64,000 nucleotides of DNA from Manihot esculenta (taxonomy: Eukaryota; Streptophyta; Magnoliopsida; Malpighiales; Euphorbiaceae): assembly GCF_001659605.2 (NCBI RefSeq), contig NC_035161.2, positions 124,001-188,000 on the forward strand, given 5' to 3'. Made by a program: the position numbers and the translations under genes. A model generated the notes under the pieces. The model searched no databases. It worked only from the letters and a program-made list of their open reading frames with translations, and had not been told where the DNA came from. Of the stretch, positions 9,454 through 19,537 are shown in pieces; positions within the stretch are counted from its first letter, which is position 1; each line of letters opens with the position of its first letter.

Positions 9454-10822
9454 CCTGTAGCTGAAGGCTTTAATGCCACTGAACCCCAAACCACTTTCAA
9501 TTATCAAATCTCCCAACAAAGTAGCTACAGAATGGGAGAAAGAAGTGGAGGGGCCACTAGGAAAGATTAGCCTGCAGTCAGAGCCAGGGGTCGGAGGGTG
9601 AGAGAGCTCATTGAGAACGATAAAGCAGAAAGCTATTCTGCTGGGCCAACAAGGAGGACTGAAGGCAAAGAGTGGGATGGAGGATATCGCCTGGAGAAAA
9701 GGCCAAGGCAGGAGGAAACAAATGTAGACTGGAAGTTGCAAAGAATGAAGGAACAACTCCTGGCTGAGCTGGGGGCAAAAGATAACAACTAAGCCCTCTT
9801 ACCCACATCTTCACCCTTCTCAAGGTGGATCCAGCAGGAAATCATCCCGAAAAAGTTCATGATGCCACCAATGGCGGCTTATGACGGTGCAGGAAACCCC
9901 TGGGAGCACATCCTGAACTATAAGACATTCATGGAGCTCCAAACTCTCTCGGACGCCCTAATGTGTAATGTTTTCCCCACCATCCTCATAAGACTAGCTA
10001 GGGTGTGGTTTAATAGCCTAGAGGTAGGGAGCATTAAGAGCTTTACAGACCTAGCCAACATATCCATCAGCCGATTCATTGTAGGGGTCTTGGCTGAGAG
10101 GAAGACCAGCTACTTGGAGATGGTCTGACAAAGGAGGAATGAATCTCTGAGAGAATATATGGCCCGGTTCAACTCGGAAGCTCTGCAAATCCCTGAGCTA
10201 AATGAGGTAATAGCAGTGGAGGGCCATGCAAAAGGGGACTACATCCCTTGAGTTTTTTGGGTCGCTATGCAGGAAGCTGCCCACCACCCTAGCAGAGGTG
10301 ATGAAGAGAGAAGAGAAGTACATAAGGCAAGATGATGCCTTAACTACCAGCAGGTTTGCCAGGGAGGCTAGAGAGAGGGGAAAGGTCACAGAGGAGAGAA
10401 GACCTGAAAGGCAAGAAAGAAAGCAGAATCAGGGGCCTGAGATGAACAGGTAGCCCTAGGATAGGAGAGAATAGAGGGCATATCAGCCCCAGATCCCTGA
10501 GGCAATCACTCCTCTGAACGCATCTAGAGACGAAGTGCTTCTGGCGGTACAAGACAAAGACTTCATCCAATGGCCTAAGCCCATGAGAGCTGATGCCAGC
10601 CAGAGGAATCCAGATAAATACTGCCAATACCACCAGACACACGGCCGTAATACCAATAGCTGCAACCAACTAATCAATGAAATAGAAAGACTGATCAAGA
10701 GGGGGCACCTCCGGAACTTCGTGAAAAAACTAGAAGGAGAGAGGCCCCAGCAGAACGCAGTGGCGGAGAGACCCCATAGACTAGGAGCAGGGCCAATGAA
10801 TGACGACTCGTGGAACCATTAA
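9454..10822 (+). pseudogene. gag, element B (Tat lineage), broken
   Basis: After element A the protein resumes in several open pieces. One at 9859-10128 holds the capsid-like core, with the pattern NPWEHILNY, ARVWFNSL, GSIKSF and FTDLANISISRF typical of the retrotransposon gag fold. A piece at 10136-10230 continues it (SLREYMARFN). A piece at 10535-10822 carries the Tat-type knuckle-like motif YCQYHQTHG..TNSC. Stops at 9790, 10126 and near 10451 and frame changes break it. It would have formed the virus-like particle in the cytoplasm. It is followed by protease in the expected order. Confidence 0.8.
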
Positions 10823-10931
10823 CATGATCGTGGGAGGAACTGGAGGTCGGATGAGCAGGAGAGGGAAGAAGAGAAGCCTAAATGCAGAGGGGAGCAGTAA
10901 TGAAGTCCTGTAGATAGTAGAGCACTCCCCT

Positions 10932-11167
10932 ATGACCATCTCTTTTACTGAAGATGCTCACGGGATCCAGATGCCCCACGATGACGCCTTAGTCATTGAG
11001 GTCGTCATTCATAACTTCAAGGTCTGCAAGATCCTGGTAGACGATGGAAGTAAAGTGAACCTGTTGCCTTATAGAGTCTTTCAGCATATGAACATACCAG
11101 AGGAGCAGCTGGTGAGAGATCAAGCCCCGGTCAAGGGGATAAGGGGAACTCCAGTGGCAGTAGAAGG
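10932..11167 (+). pseudogene. Protease start, element B, cut by element C
   Basis: An open stretch with DDALVIEVVI and KILVDDGSKVNLLPY corresponds to the aspartic protease active-site region; the usual D-T-G-S reads D-D-G-S here. A few codons later the sequence is cut at GAAGG, the target of element C, and resumes at 16916. Together with 16916-17050, which ends in AILGRLVLFDFEA, the parts make one protease domain. The altered active-site residue and surrounding stops suggest it is inactive. Confidence 0.75.
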
Positions 11168-12866
11168 TGATAGAGCATAATTTAGTCCATTTTATATTAA
11201 TATTATTGATAAATATTTACATGATTTCTCCTTAATTTAGTGCTTTTAATATTATTTTGCAGAAAATGGTGTAAAAGGACACTTTGGAGAAAATACCCCT
11301 AAAACTGCCTTATTTGGAGCAAAAGAGAGCAAGCCTGCAAAGTTGAAATCATGTCAAGCTAAATATGGAAAGTTCTAAATAAGGAAAGTGGCAAAGAAGG
11401 AAAGAACATTCAGCCAAAGCAATTTGAAATTCAAATTTCAAATCACCAAGTTGCCTTTTCCTTATTCTAGAAGCCACATCTCAAGCTGCCATAATTGAAG
11501 AGCCAAAGAAGGAAAGTATTTTGAAATTCAAATCTCCAAGATTCATATTCAGATATTGGATTTCAAGATCCCACTCATTAAGGAAGCCAAATCTCAAGAT
11601 CACATGTTTCCCACTTTATGCCATGCACATTCAAGTTTCCATAAAAGACTCCACCTTCCTCTTTAGTGAATGGGCACACTCCAAAAACGTGGACAGCCTC
11701 TTGGACACACCTTGGGCAGTATCTTGAAGATCTTGGACAGCAATTAAAAGACTAAAGAGCCCCCACTTGCATGCTCCACGTTTTTGCTTTCACCCATACA
11801 CAAAGAAGGCACATAACTCACCAAGGGCACTTTGGGAAGTCTCCAAAAGACTCATGGATACTAAAAAGGAAATAGGCAGCCTCTCAACACCTATTTAAAG
11901 GCCTCAAGAACACAAGAAGAGACACAATTCAAATCTCCAAATTCGGCCAAGCAAGGGCAGCCACACTCCAAGGGGCTTCTCCCCTCAATTTCGGTTCTTC
12001 TTTCTTCTTTTCTTTAATTTTCTGTTTTGGTTCAGCCATGAGTGGCTGAAACCCTCTTTCTAGTTGAAGTTTGGTTGAAACTAAGGTTGTTTAAAAGGTT
12101 GTGAGATCTGAACATAAAGTGTTTGATTTTGGTTTATTCAATATTCATGCAATTGTGCTTAATTCTAAAGATTGCTTTGTTGTTTTGATCAAATTGGCCA
12201 CTTGATTCTTGATTGCAAAGTTAATTAATTGTTGATTAGGATATTTGTTAGTCCGTAATTGCTGAAAATATTCTGATCTAAGAACACTTGGTGTAAAAAA
12301 CCAAGAAATTGCATGATCTAGCAACATCTCATGCGTTTGAGTAGTTAGGATTTGGATCTTTCTTGTTCTTCATGCAATTGGCAATTGTTTTGATGCCTAT
12401 GGCCCAAGGACGTTCCTTGGCAATTTGTTGATTAGTAATTGGTTAGAGGACGTTCCCTAATCAATTTGTTCATAAGGAAAGACATGGTGGTGAGAAGCGT
12501 CTTCCACCCCCATAACCAACCTATTGAGTTAATCAAGATAACCATGTTTCAATGATCAACCCAAACAACCAAAGTGGATCCATATCTTCAACTAGACCTT
12601 TCTCTTATTAATTTCCTCTTTTATTTTTATTACTTGCTGTTTTAATTACTTTCATTAGTTGTTAATCAAATCATCTCAAAACCCCCCTTTTTACTTTCCT
12701 TGCACTTTACTTTTGTTCTATTTGCAATCACTTGCTTTCACTTGATTAAGATAAATAAATAGGTAATCAATTCTCTGTGGATACGATCCTTCACCACTGT
12801 CTACAGTTGTATTTGTAGGTAACCAAGAAGGTTATTTTTGACTGGCTTCGACAACCGCTCCTGTCA
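11168..12866 (+). repeat. 5' LTR of element C
   Basis: TGATAGAGCATAA to CTCCTGTCA. U3 carries AAATAAGGAAAG and GGGCAG repeats, a TATA-like CTATTTAAAG at 11891-11900, then a hairpin at 12031-12050 (stem TTCAGCCA, loop TGAG) in R/U5. The shared blocks AGTCCGTAATTGCT, AAGGACGTTCCTTGG and GGTGAGAAGCGTCTTCCA follow. Confidence 0.95.
11891..11900 (+). promoter_or_regulatory. TATA-like box in LTR of element C
   Basis: CTATTTAAAG sits in the same place as CTATAAAAAG in D (55978-55987) and E (42188-42197) and CTATTTAAAC in A (4294-4303), about 130 bases before the conserved hairpin. It is the likely start of the genomic RNA. Confidence 0.6.
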
Positions 12867-12871
12867 AAAAT

Positions 12872-12888
12872 TGGCGCCGTTGCCGGGG
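12872..12888 (+). promoter_or_regulatory. tRNA-Asp primer-binding site, element C
   Basis: TGGCGCCGTTGCCGGGG is a perfect 17-base complement of the 3' end of plant tRNA-Asp, five bases after the LTR. Confidence 0.92.
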
Positions 12889-12992
12889 AATTGATTTCAC
12901 TTGTTTATTGTCTTTCAGGACCATATCTGAACATAAAAAAAAAAATAAAGAGAAATTCACCAAAGGCACAATCACCATCACAGATCAGAATC

Positions 12993-14228
12993 ATGGCTGA
13001 GGTCAGTACATCTGTTCGCTGTTCTCAACTTTCTAAACTAATCTCTGCTGTGAGAATTCTTGTTATAGGCCAAGCTGAACAAGCCCAACCAAAACCTCAA
13101 GGTTTCAATACTGATCTTTATGAGAAATTAAAGGCTTTGCAACGTATCCAACACGAAGTAGATCAAATGGCCCAACAAGCACTTGCATTTGAAGGACCCT
13201 ATGGACAGCCAAGACATGATCCCTACTATAACACATACAATCCAGGTTGGAGAGACTATCCAGACTTCAGTTATACAAAAGCTAACAACTACCAGGATTA
13301 TCAAGGATATCAAGCCCAACCAGAACCTCAAAGTTCCAATCCTGATGAGATTATGAAGACTCTGCAGAGTATCCAACAGCAACAGGATCAATTGAACAAA
13401 TCATTAAAAGCAAACATGTTAAGAAGAGAGCAAGTACTTCAAGATATGGAGGATGAAGATGAAAGTTGGCAAATTCAAGAACAAGCTGCTGAAGAGACAC
13501 AACCAGAATACTGTTTGTCCAAACAAACGGATCAAACAGAACTCGTTGATAATTCAAATATCATTGATTGTTTGAGTAGAGATAATTTTGATATAAAAGA
13601 TGATATTCTAACCAATGATTCATGCAGCATCCAGCAGATTGAGGTTGTGCAAACAGAAGACATTCGCCCACCGAACATGGACAACTTTCGGCCGCCGAAC
13701 CCTACTGCCCTTCAAACACCAGATTCTGTTGCACCACCTCAGGAACACATTGAGCAAGACGTCCTTCGGCCGCCGAACCTTGTTCCACAGATTCCAACAC
13801 AGATCAGTCTTCCACTTCAGTTAGGTCCTATGCAAAAGGAGGATACTGAACCCAATTACACAATTCATCCAATGCAAACAGCCCATGCTCACAAGGAACA
13901 AATGGCGTTGCAAGAGCCAAAACCAAAGGAGCATGCAGATCAATGTCTTCCCAAACCCCCGGATAAGGTAGAGTTTGTTTTGCCAGATTTTAGTACTAAA
14001 TTGCAGCTACACATGGAGAAACATGAATTGGAATTCAAAGTTCTGCCCAATCATCTCCAAAGTACAAACATAAAGGCTAGAGGCACACCTCATCTAAAAG
14101 AGGAGAAGCTAATCATGTTACTTCATGAGTACATGGAGAAAATAGGATGGTTCATGACCAAATCAAAAGGAGCGCTACACTTTTTGCTCAATGCAATTGG
14201 GACTCTTTTCCCTTCCCCAATTACTTGA
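12993..14228 (+). CDS. Intact linker-only Athila-derived protein of element C (411 aa)
   Basis: I chose the ATG at 12993 (MAEVSTS) because it matches the starts in A and E; the frame is open upstream to 12891. Residues 1-35 match the segment just before the zinc knuckle of element D; the knuckle itself is lost. Residues about 68-105 (GQPRHDPYYNTYNPGW, YPDFSYTKANNYQ) match the segment after that knuckle. Residues about 180-210 (NIIDCLSRDNFDIKD) match the segment after D's protease. The last 85 residues include VEFVLPDFSTKLQ, a stretch resembling the region before RT in Athila pol (FKVLPNHL, LLHEYMEKIGW), and the tail GTLFPSPIT. It is rich in Q, E and P and has no known enzymatic domain. A role, for example in RNA packaging, is speculation. 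Confidence 0.75.
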   Translation: MAEVSTSVRCSQLSKLISAVRILVIGQAEQAQPKPQGFNTDLYEKLKALQRIQHEVDQMAQQALAFEGPYGQPRHDPYYNTYNPGWRDYPDFSYTKANNYQDYQGYQAQPEPQSSNPDEIMKTLQSIQQQQDQLNKSLKANMLRREQVLQDMEDEDESWQIQEQAAEETQPEYCLSKQTDQTELVDNSNIIDCLSRDNFDIKDDILTNDSCSIQQIEVVQTEDIRPPNMDNFRPPNPTALQTPDSVAPPQEHIEQDVLRPPNLVPQIPTQISLPLQLGPMQKEDTEPNYTIHPMQTAHAHKEQMALQEPKPKEHADQCLPKPPDKVEFVLPDFSTKLQLHMEKHELEFKVLPNHLQSTNIKARGTPHLKEEKLIMLLHEYMEKIGWFMTKSKGALHFLLNAIGTLFPSPIT

Positions 14229-15216
14229 GCCTTGATCAAGAGGATCGCACCATGCACACCACACCCAGGGAAGTACTCAGTTTCCTTTGTTCTTTTATGT
14301 TTCTTATACATTGAGGACAATGCATGATTTAAGTGTGGGGGTGCATATCTCTGAATTTTTACTTTTAAGTTTATTTTCGCTTTAATCTTTAGTTTGCTTG
14401 CATTAGGCAAAAATTTTTCATTTTTGTTATTTTTATGCTTTCAATAACACACACACAACCACAACCTTCTTCTTTCTTTTTGTTTTGCTCTACTCAACTG
14501 ATGAACTATGTTGGATGAGTTTTTCCTGCCATGACCCCATTGATGTGATAACTCTTTAAACTTATGTTGAATCAATTGCAGTGAGTTATATTCATGTTTG
14601 AGAATTGCCTTTTGAATTGAATCTTTGAGTTTGCCATGGTGAAAAATATATTGATGACCCTCAATCGATTGAGAATAAATTGAAATTGTGTGAATGAACT
14701 TAATGTGACTTGATTTAGCAATTGGTGTTGATTTGCCCAAATCATTGAGAGAAAGAAAATTCAGCAAAGGCAAAGACCTCAAAAGCACAATTCAAAAGTT
14801 GTTCCAATGGTCAAAAGACTATGAACAAGACTAGTAGCCACTTGGATAGGTGAACAACTGAAAATCTAAACCTTCAAATCAAAAATAGGTTGGTAACCTT
14901 TCCAAGCAAAAATCTAAAGTGCAAAAGCCTGAATAAAGTACTTCAAGGTAAGGGCAAGTCAATCCAAAAGCTAGAAAAAGTCTTAACAAATTAATGTGCA
15001 TGTCTCTCTTGAGGAAAACCAATCCTAGCCATGGTAAGCAAAGGGAAACAAGGAAAAGAGGTAAGTAATCTTCATGCATATATTCTTCACTGCAATGCTT
15101 CAAAATAGGGGTCTAGAGTATGAGCTTAAGTGGAAATAAGGATCTAGAGCAAAGAAAGCTTATTTGACTATGTTCATTTGCTTGAGGACAAGCAAAAGCT
15201 TAAGTGTGGGGGTATT
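14229..15216 (+). other. Conserved 3' non-coding region and polypurine tract, element C
   Basis: No gene is seen in about 990 bases. Polypurine-like modules starting TTGAGGACAA lie at 14311-14342 and 15182-15216; the second, ending GTGTGGGGGTATT, abuts the LTR. The region between is clearly alignable with A, D and E. Reverse-strand open frames here are accidental. Confidence 0.8.
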
Positions 15217-16915
15217 TGATAGAGCATAATTTAGTCCATTTTATATTAATATTATTGATAAATATTTACATGATTTCTCCTTAATTTAGTGCTTTTAATA
15301 TTATTTTGCAGAAAATGGTGTAAAAGGACACTTTGGAGAAAATACCCCTAAAACTGCCTTATTTGGAGCAAAAGAGAGCAAGCCTGCAAAGTTGAAATCA
15401 TGTCAAGCTAAATATGGAAAGTTCTAAATAAGGAAAGTGGCAAAGAAGGAAAGAACATTCAGCCAAAGCAATTTGAAATTCAAATTTCAAATCACCAAGT
15501 TGCCTTTTCCTTATTCTAGAAGCCACATCTCAAGCTGCCATAATTGAAGAGCCAAAGAAGGAAAGTATTTTGAAATTCAAATCTCCAAGATTCATATTCA
15601 GATATTGGATTTCAAGATCCCACTCATTAAGGAAGCCAAATCTCAAGATCACATGTTTCCCACTTTATGCCATGCACATTCAAGTTTCCATAAAAGACTC
15701 CACCTTCCTCTTTAGTGAATGGGCACACTCCAAAAACGTGGGCAGCCTCTTGGACACACCTTGGGCAGTATCTTGAAGATCTTGGACAGCAATTAAAAGA
15801 CTAAAGAGCCCCCACTTGCATGCTCCACGTTTTTGCTTTCACCCATACACAAAGAAGGCACATAACTCACCAAGGGCACTTTGGGAAGTCTCCAAAAGAC
15901 TCATGGATACTAAAAAGGAAATAGGCAGCCTCTCAACACCTATTTAAAGGCCTCAAGAACACAAGAAGAGACACAATTCAAATCTCCAAATTCGGCCAAG
16001 CAAGGGCAGCCACACTCCAAGGGGCTTCTCCCCTCAATTTCGGTTCTTCTTTCTTCTTTTCTTTAATTTTCTGTTTTGGTTCAGCCATGAGTGGCTGAAA
16101 CCCTCTTTCTAGTTGAAGTTTGGTTGAAACTAAGGTTGTTTAAAAGGTTGTGAGATCTGAACATAAAGTGTTTGATTTTGGTTTATTCAATATTCATGCA
16201 ATTGTGCTTAATTCTAAAGATTGCTTTGTTGTTTTGATCAAATTGGCCACTTGATTCTTGATTGCAAAGTTAATTAATTATTGATTAGGATATTTGTTAG
16301 TCCGTAATTGCTGAAAATATTCTGATCTAAGAACACTTGGTGTAAAAAACCAAGAAATTGCATGATCTAGCAACATCTCATGCGTTTGAGTAGTTAGGAT
16401 TTGGATCTTTCTTGTTCTTCATGCAATTGGCAATTGTTTTGATGCCTATGACCCAAGGACGTTCCTTGGCAATTTGTTGATTAGTAATTGGTTAGAGGAC
16501 GTTCCCTAATCAATTTGTTCATAAGGAAAGACATGGTGGTGAGAAGCGTCTTCCACCCCCATAACCAACCTATTGAGTTAATCAAGATAACCATGTTTCA
16601 ATGATCAACCCAAACAACCAAAGTGGATCCATATCTTCAACTAGACCTTTCTCTTATTAATTTCCTCTTTTATTTTTATTACTTGCTGTTTTAATTACTT
16701 TCATTAGTTGTTAATCAAATCATCTCAAAACCCCCCTTTTTACTTTCCTTGCACTTTACTTTTGTTCTATTTGCAATCACTTGCTTTCACTTGATTAAGA
16801 TAAATAAATAGGTAATCAATTCTCTGTGGATACGATCCTTCACCACTGTCTACAGTTGTATTTGTAGGTAACCAAGAAGGTTATTTTTGACCGGCTTCGA
16901 CAACCGCTCCTGTCA
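15217..16915 (+). repeat. 3' LTR of element C
   Basis: Same length as the left copy and about 99.8 percent identical by eye. It ends CTCCTGTCA and is followed directly by the GAAGG duplicate and then element B protease sequence. The hairpin is at 16080-16099. Confidence 0.95.
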
Positions 16916-16920
16916 GAAGG

Positions 16921-17494
16921 GAAGGTGAAGGTGGCCCTGACGTTGGGAGAATCACCCCTATCATGCACTCACTATGCGATCTTTTTGGTGGTGAAGCTCC
17001 CATTAAGCTATAATGCAATTCTAGGAAGGCTAGTACTGTTTGATTTTGAAGCAGTAACCAGCATCAGGTACATGACCATGAAGTTTCCAACCGAGGCAGG
17101 GGTGGGGGTAGTCCGGGGACGACAGGAGGAAGCTCGGGCAGTGTATCTAGCCATGGTGGTAGAATTAGGCACGACGTTTGAAGAGGTGAATCTAAAGGTC
17201 ATGGAGGTTCGAGATGAAAAGGAGGAGGCTAGGACGGAGCCCGTTGATGAGCTAGAGACATTTCCATTATCTGAGGAAGAAGCTAACAAAGACTTTAGCC
17301 TCAACGCGAGCCTTGACAGAGACCAGAAAGAAGCAATGATGGCTCTTATCAGAGGGCATGCCTCAAGCTTTGCCTGGAAGCCTTCTGACATGCCAGGAAT
17401 AGACCTCGAGGTGATGACCCACAAGCTCAATGTCCTCCTTAAAGCAAAGCCAATAAAGCAGAAGAAAAGAGTGTGCGAGAAGGAGAAACAATAA
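16921..17494 (+). pseudogene. Protease end and pre-RT region, element B
   Basis: An open 189-codon stretch resumes the Tat polyprotein after element C. It has FLVVKLPLSYNAILGR (protease C-terminal half), then an acidic linker, then FAWKPSDMPGIDLEVMTHKLNV, the characteristic lead-in to reverse transcriptase. It ends at TAA 17492-17494, and the same frame continues into RT immediately after, so a single nonsense change separates them. Confidence 0.8.
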
Positions 17495-18299
17495 GCCACT
17501 CGAGAAGAAGTTCAAAAATTAGAGGCGGCTGAGTTCATTAGGGAAGTGATGTATCCACAGTGGTTAGCAAACCCTGTGTTAGTTAAAAAAGCCAATGGCA
17601 AGTACCAAATGTGTATAGACTTCATCGACCTGAACCAGGCTTACCCCAAATATTGTTATCCCCTTCCCGACATTAATAAAACGGTCGATTCTATGGCCGG
17701 TTTTGATTACATGTCGTCCCTTGATGCTATGTCTGGTTATCATCAAATTCCTATGGACAGGTCGAATGAAGAGAAGACCTCGTTAATAACCAAAGATGGG
17801 ACCTACTTGCTATAAGGCCATGCCCTTCGAACTGAAAAATTCAGGGGCAACATATCAACAAATAATGAATAAAATCTTCAAGGGTCAGATAGGGAGAAAC
17901 GTAGAAGTGTATGTGGATGACATGGTGGTAAAAAGCTAGACCTTCCAATAGCACTTGGCCGACCTGAAGGAAGTATTTAGGGTGCTAGAACAGTATAGAA
18001 TGAGGCTGATTCTGGTGAAGTGAGCTTTCTTTATCAGAGGAGGAAAGTTCATGGGCTACATGGTTAGTGGGAAGGGCATTGAGCCAAACCCGGAGAATGT
18101 GGAAGCCATATTGAGGATGCCGGAGCCGACCTGTGTAAGGGATGTACAGAAGCTCATAAGAAGGGTGGTAGCACTCAACCGATTCATGTCAAAGTCAGCG
18201 AAACAGTGCTTGCCATTCTTCAAAAAGCTAAGGAAAGTCCCAAACTTCAAATGGACAGAGGATTGCCAAGAGGCCTTCAAAAACCACAAGTAATACCTC
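17495..18299 (+). pseudogene. Reverse transcriptase, element B
   Basis: The fingers and palm are recognisable: ANPVLVKKANGKYQMCIDF, NQAYPKYCYPLPDI, SLDAMSGYHQIPM. Near 17812 the frame shifts by one; in the new frame AMPFELKNSGATYQ and the YVDDMVVKS catalytic box (about 17909-17935) follow. In MPFEL the usual glycine is glutamate. Further stops interrupt LADLKEVF and the thumb. The order protease, RT, RNase H fits Ty3/gypsy. Inactive. Confidence 0.85.
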
Positions 18300-18718
18300 A
18301 GTTCACCGCATGTGCTCAGCAGCCCACTAGCCAGGGAAGAACTCTTTATATATCTACCAGCCTCACAACAAGCCATAAGTGCTGTACTGGTGAGAGAAGG
18401 AGGAGATTAGAAGCCAATCTCTTATGTTAGCAAGGTGCTCAAAGATGTCGAGGTCAGGTACATGAACATAGAGAAGCTAGTGTTTGCCTTATTGTTGGCG
18501 GTGAGGAAATTCAGAGTATACCTTGAAAGCCACCAGGGAGTTGTGATGATAGATCAGCCCCTAAAGAAAATCCTACACAAACTTGAAACCTCAAGATGGA
18601 TGCTTGCCTGGTCTGTCGAAATTAGCCCATACAGCCTTGAATACCGACCTCGGACAACCATCAAAGCCCAGGTCCTGGCTGACTTCATAGCTGAGTGCTC
18701 CTTCAATACAGAACAGTA
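18300..18718 (+). pseudogene. RNase H, element B
   Basis: Recognisable pieces include FIYLPASQQAISAVLVRE, PISYVSKVLKDVEVRYMNIEKL and LAWSVEISPYSLEYRPRTTIKAQVLADFIAEC. These are the RT-linked RNase H and its usual end before the connection domain. A stop separates the first two, and the residue pattern shows decay at catalytic positions. It would degrade the RNA strand during reverse transcription. Confidence 0.8.
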
Positions 18719-18759
18719 AGAACAGAGCAAAGGGTTACCAATAAGGTCATGATAATGTG

Positions 18760-18937
18760 GACTAAAATATGCTCTATCAGCAGTGCAGCTGGAATACTTC
18801 TGAAGGCCCCAGAGAGATTCAAGATCTACTACACCCTACTCCTAGAGTTTACAGCCTCTAATAACATGGTAGAATACGAAGCCCTCATAAATGGAATGTT
18901 GATAGCGTCGGAAGTAGGGCAACCGACCTCAAAATAA
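18760..18937 (+). pseudogene. Second (additional) RNase H, element B
   Basis: AGILLKAPERFKIYYTLLLEFTAS and NNMVEYEALINGMLIASEVG match the second RNase H domain that plant Tat-lineage elements carry between the ordinary RNase H and integrase. It is stopped by TAA at 18935-18937. Its presence is the best single argument for placing B in the Tat group. Confidence 0.75.
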
Positions 18938-19537
18938 GCAGTAAATCCCAGCTAGTAATAAATCAATAACTGGGGCATACCAAGCAAGGGACCCCGTCAT
19001 GCAGAAATACCTAGCCAAGGTACGAGATGTGGAAGCTGAGCTCAGCAAAAGGGGAATTGTTGTACAATATCTGAGGATACCCAGAGAGGAGAATGAAGAA
19101 GCATATCTACTTAGCTAGTTATCCGAGAAAGAATTGGAACAACTCCCAAATGAGGTGTACATACAGTACATAAATGTCCCCACCTTCGAGAAGCCCACCA
19201 CCATAATGCAAATTGAGGATCTAGAGACTGGGAAGCTACCTGAGGATAAAACGGAAGCAAGAAGAGTTGCAGCCCAGGTAGCCAATTATCAGGCGGTAAG
19301 AGGAACCTTATACCGAAGGAGAAAATTCAGCCCATGGCTCAGATGTGTGGGTCCTAAAGAAGTAGCCAGGGTAATTGAGGAGACACACCAAGGAATCTGT
19401 GAAGCACATGAAGGAGCTAGCATGTTGGCAAACAAAATTTTCAGGCAAGGGTACTACTGGCCCAAGGTAAAAAAAGAAGCAGAAGAATTCGTTAGAAGTT
19501 GCAACATATGCCAAAGATTTGCTAATGCCATCAACAG
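18938..19537 (+). pseudogene. Integrase N-terminal part, element B, cut by solo LTR F
   Basis: The open piece 19134-19559 includes the zinc-binding part of integrase: THQGICEAHEG (histidines) and VRSCNICQRF (CxxC), with GYYWPKVKKEA between. The true protein is cut at 19533-19537 by solo LTR F; the last codons of the open frame are LTR sequence. It resumes at 21517. Confidence 0.85.

Larger units (their letters stand above)
11168..16915 (+). mobile_element. Young non-autonomous Athila-derived element C, complete with TSD GAAGG
   Basis: Both LTRs are 1699 bp, and by eye they differ at only about four positions (near 11689/15738, 12229/16278, 12400/16449 and 12841/16890). GAAGG is repeated at 11163-11167 and 16916-16920. 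The interior holds an intact tRNA-Asp primer site, one open 411-codon frame, conserved 3' non-coding DNA and a polypurine tract. There is no protease, RT, RNase H or integrase. It is a recent insertion into the protease of element B and must have been copied with enzymes supplied by another element. Confidence 0.95.

Noticed and set aside
14441..14788. Antisense frames in the Athila 3' regions (also 44823-45152), considered as env-like or antisense genes
   Set aside because: No signal peptide or membrane segment, frames not kept in A or D, no start context.
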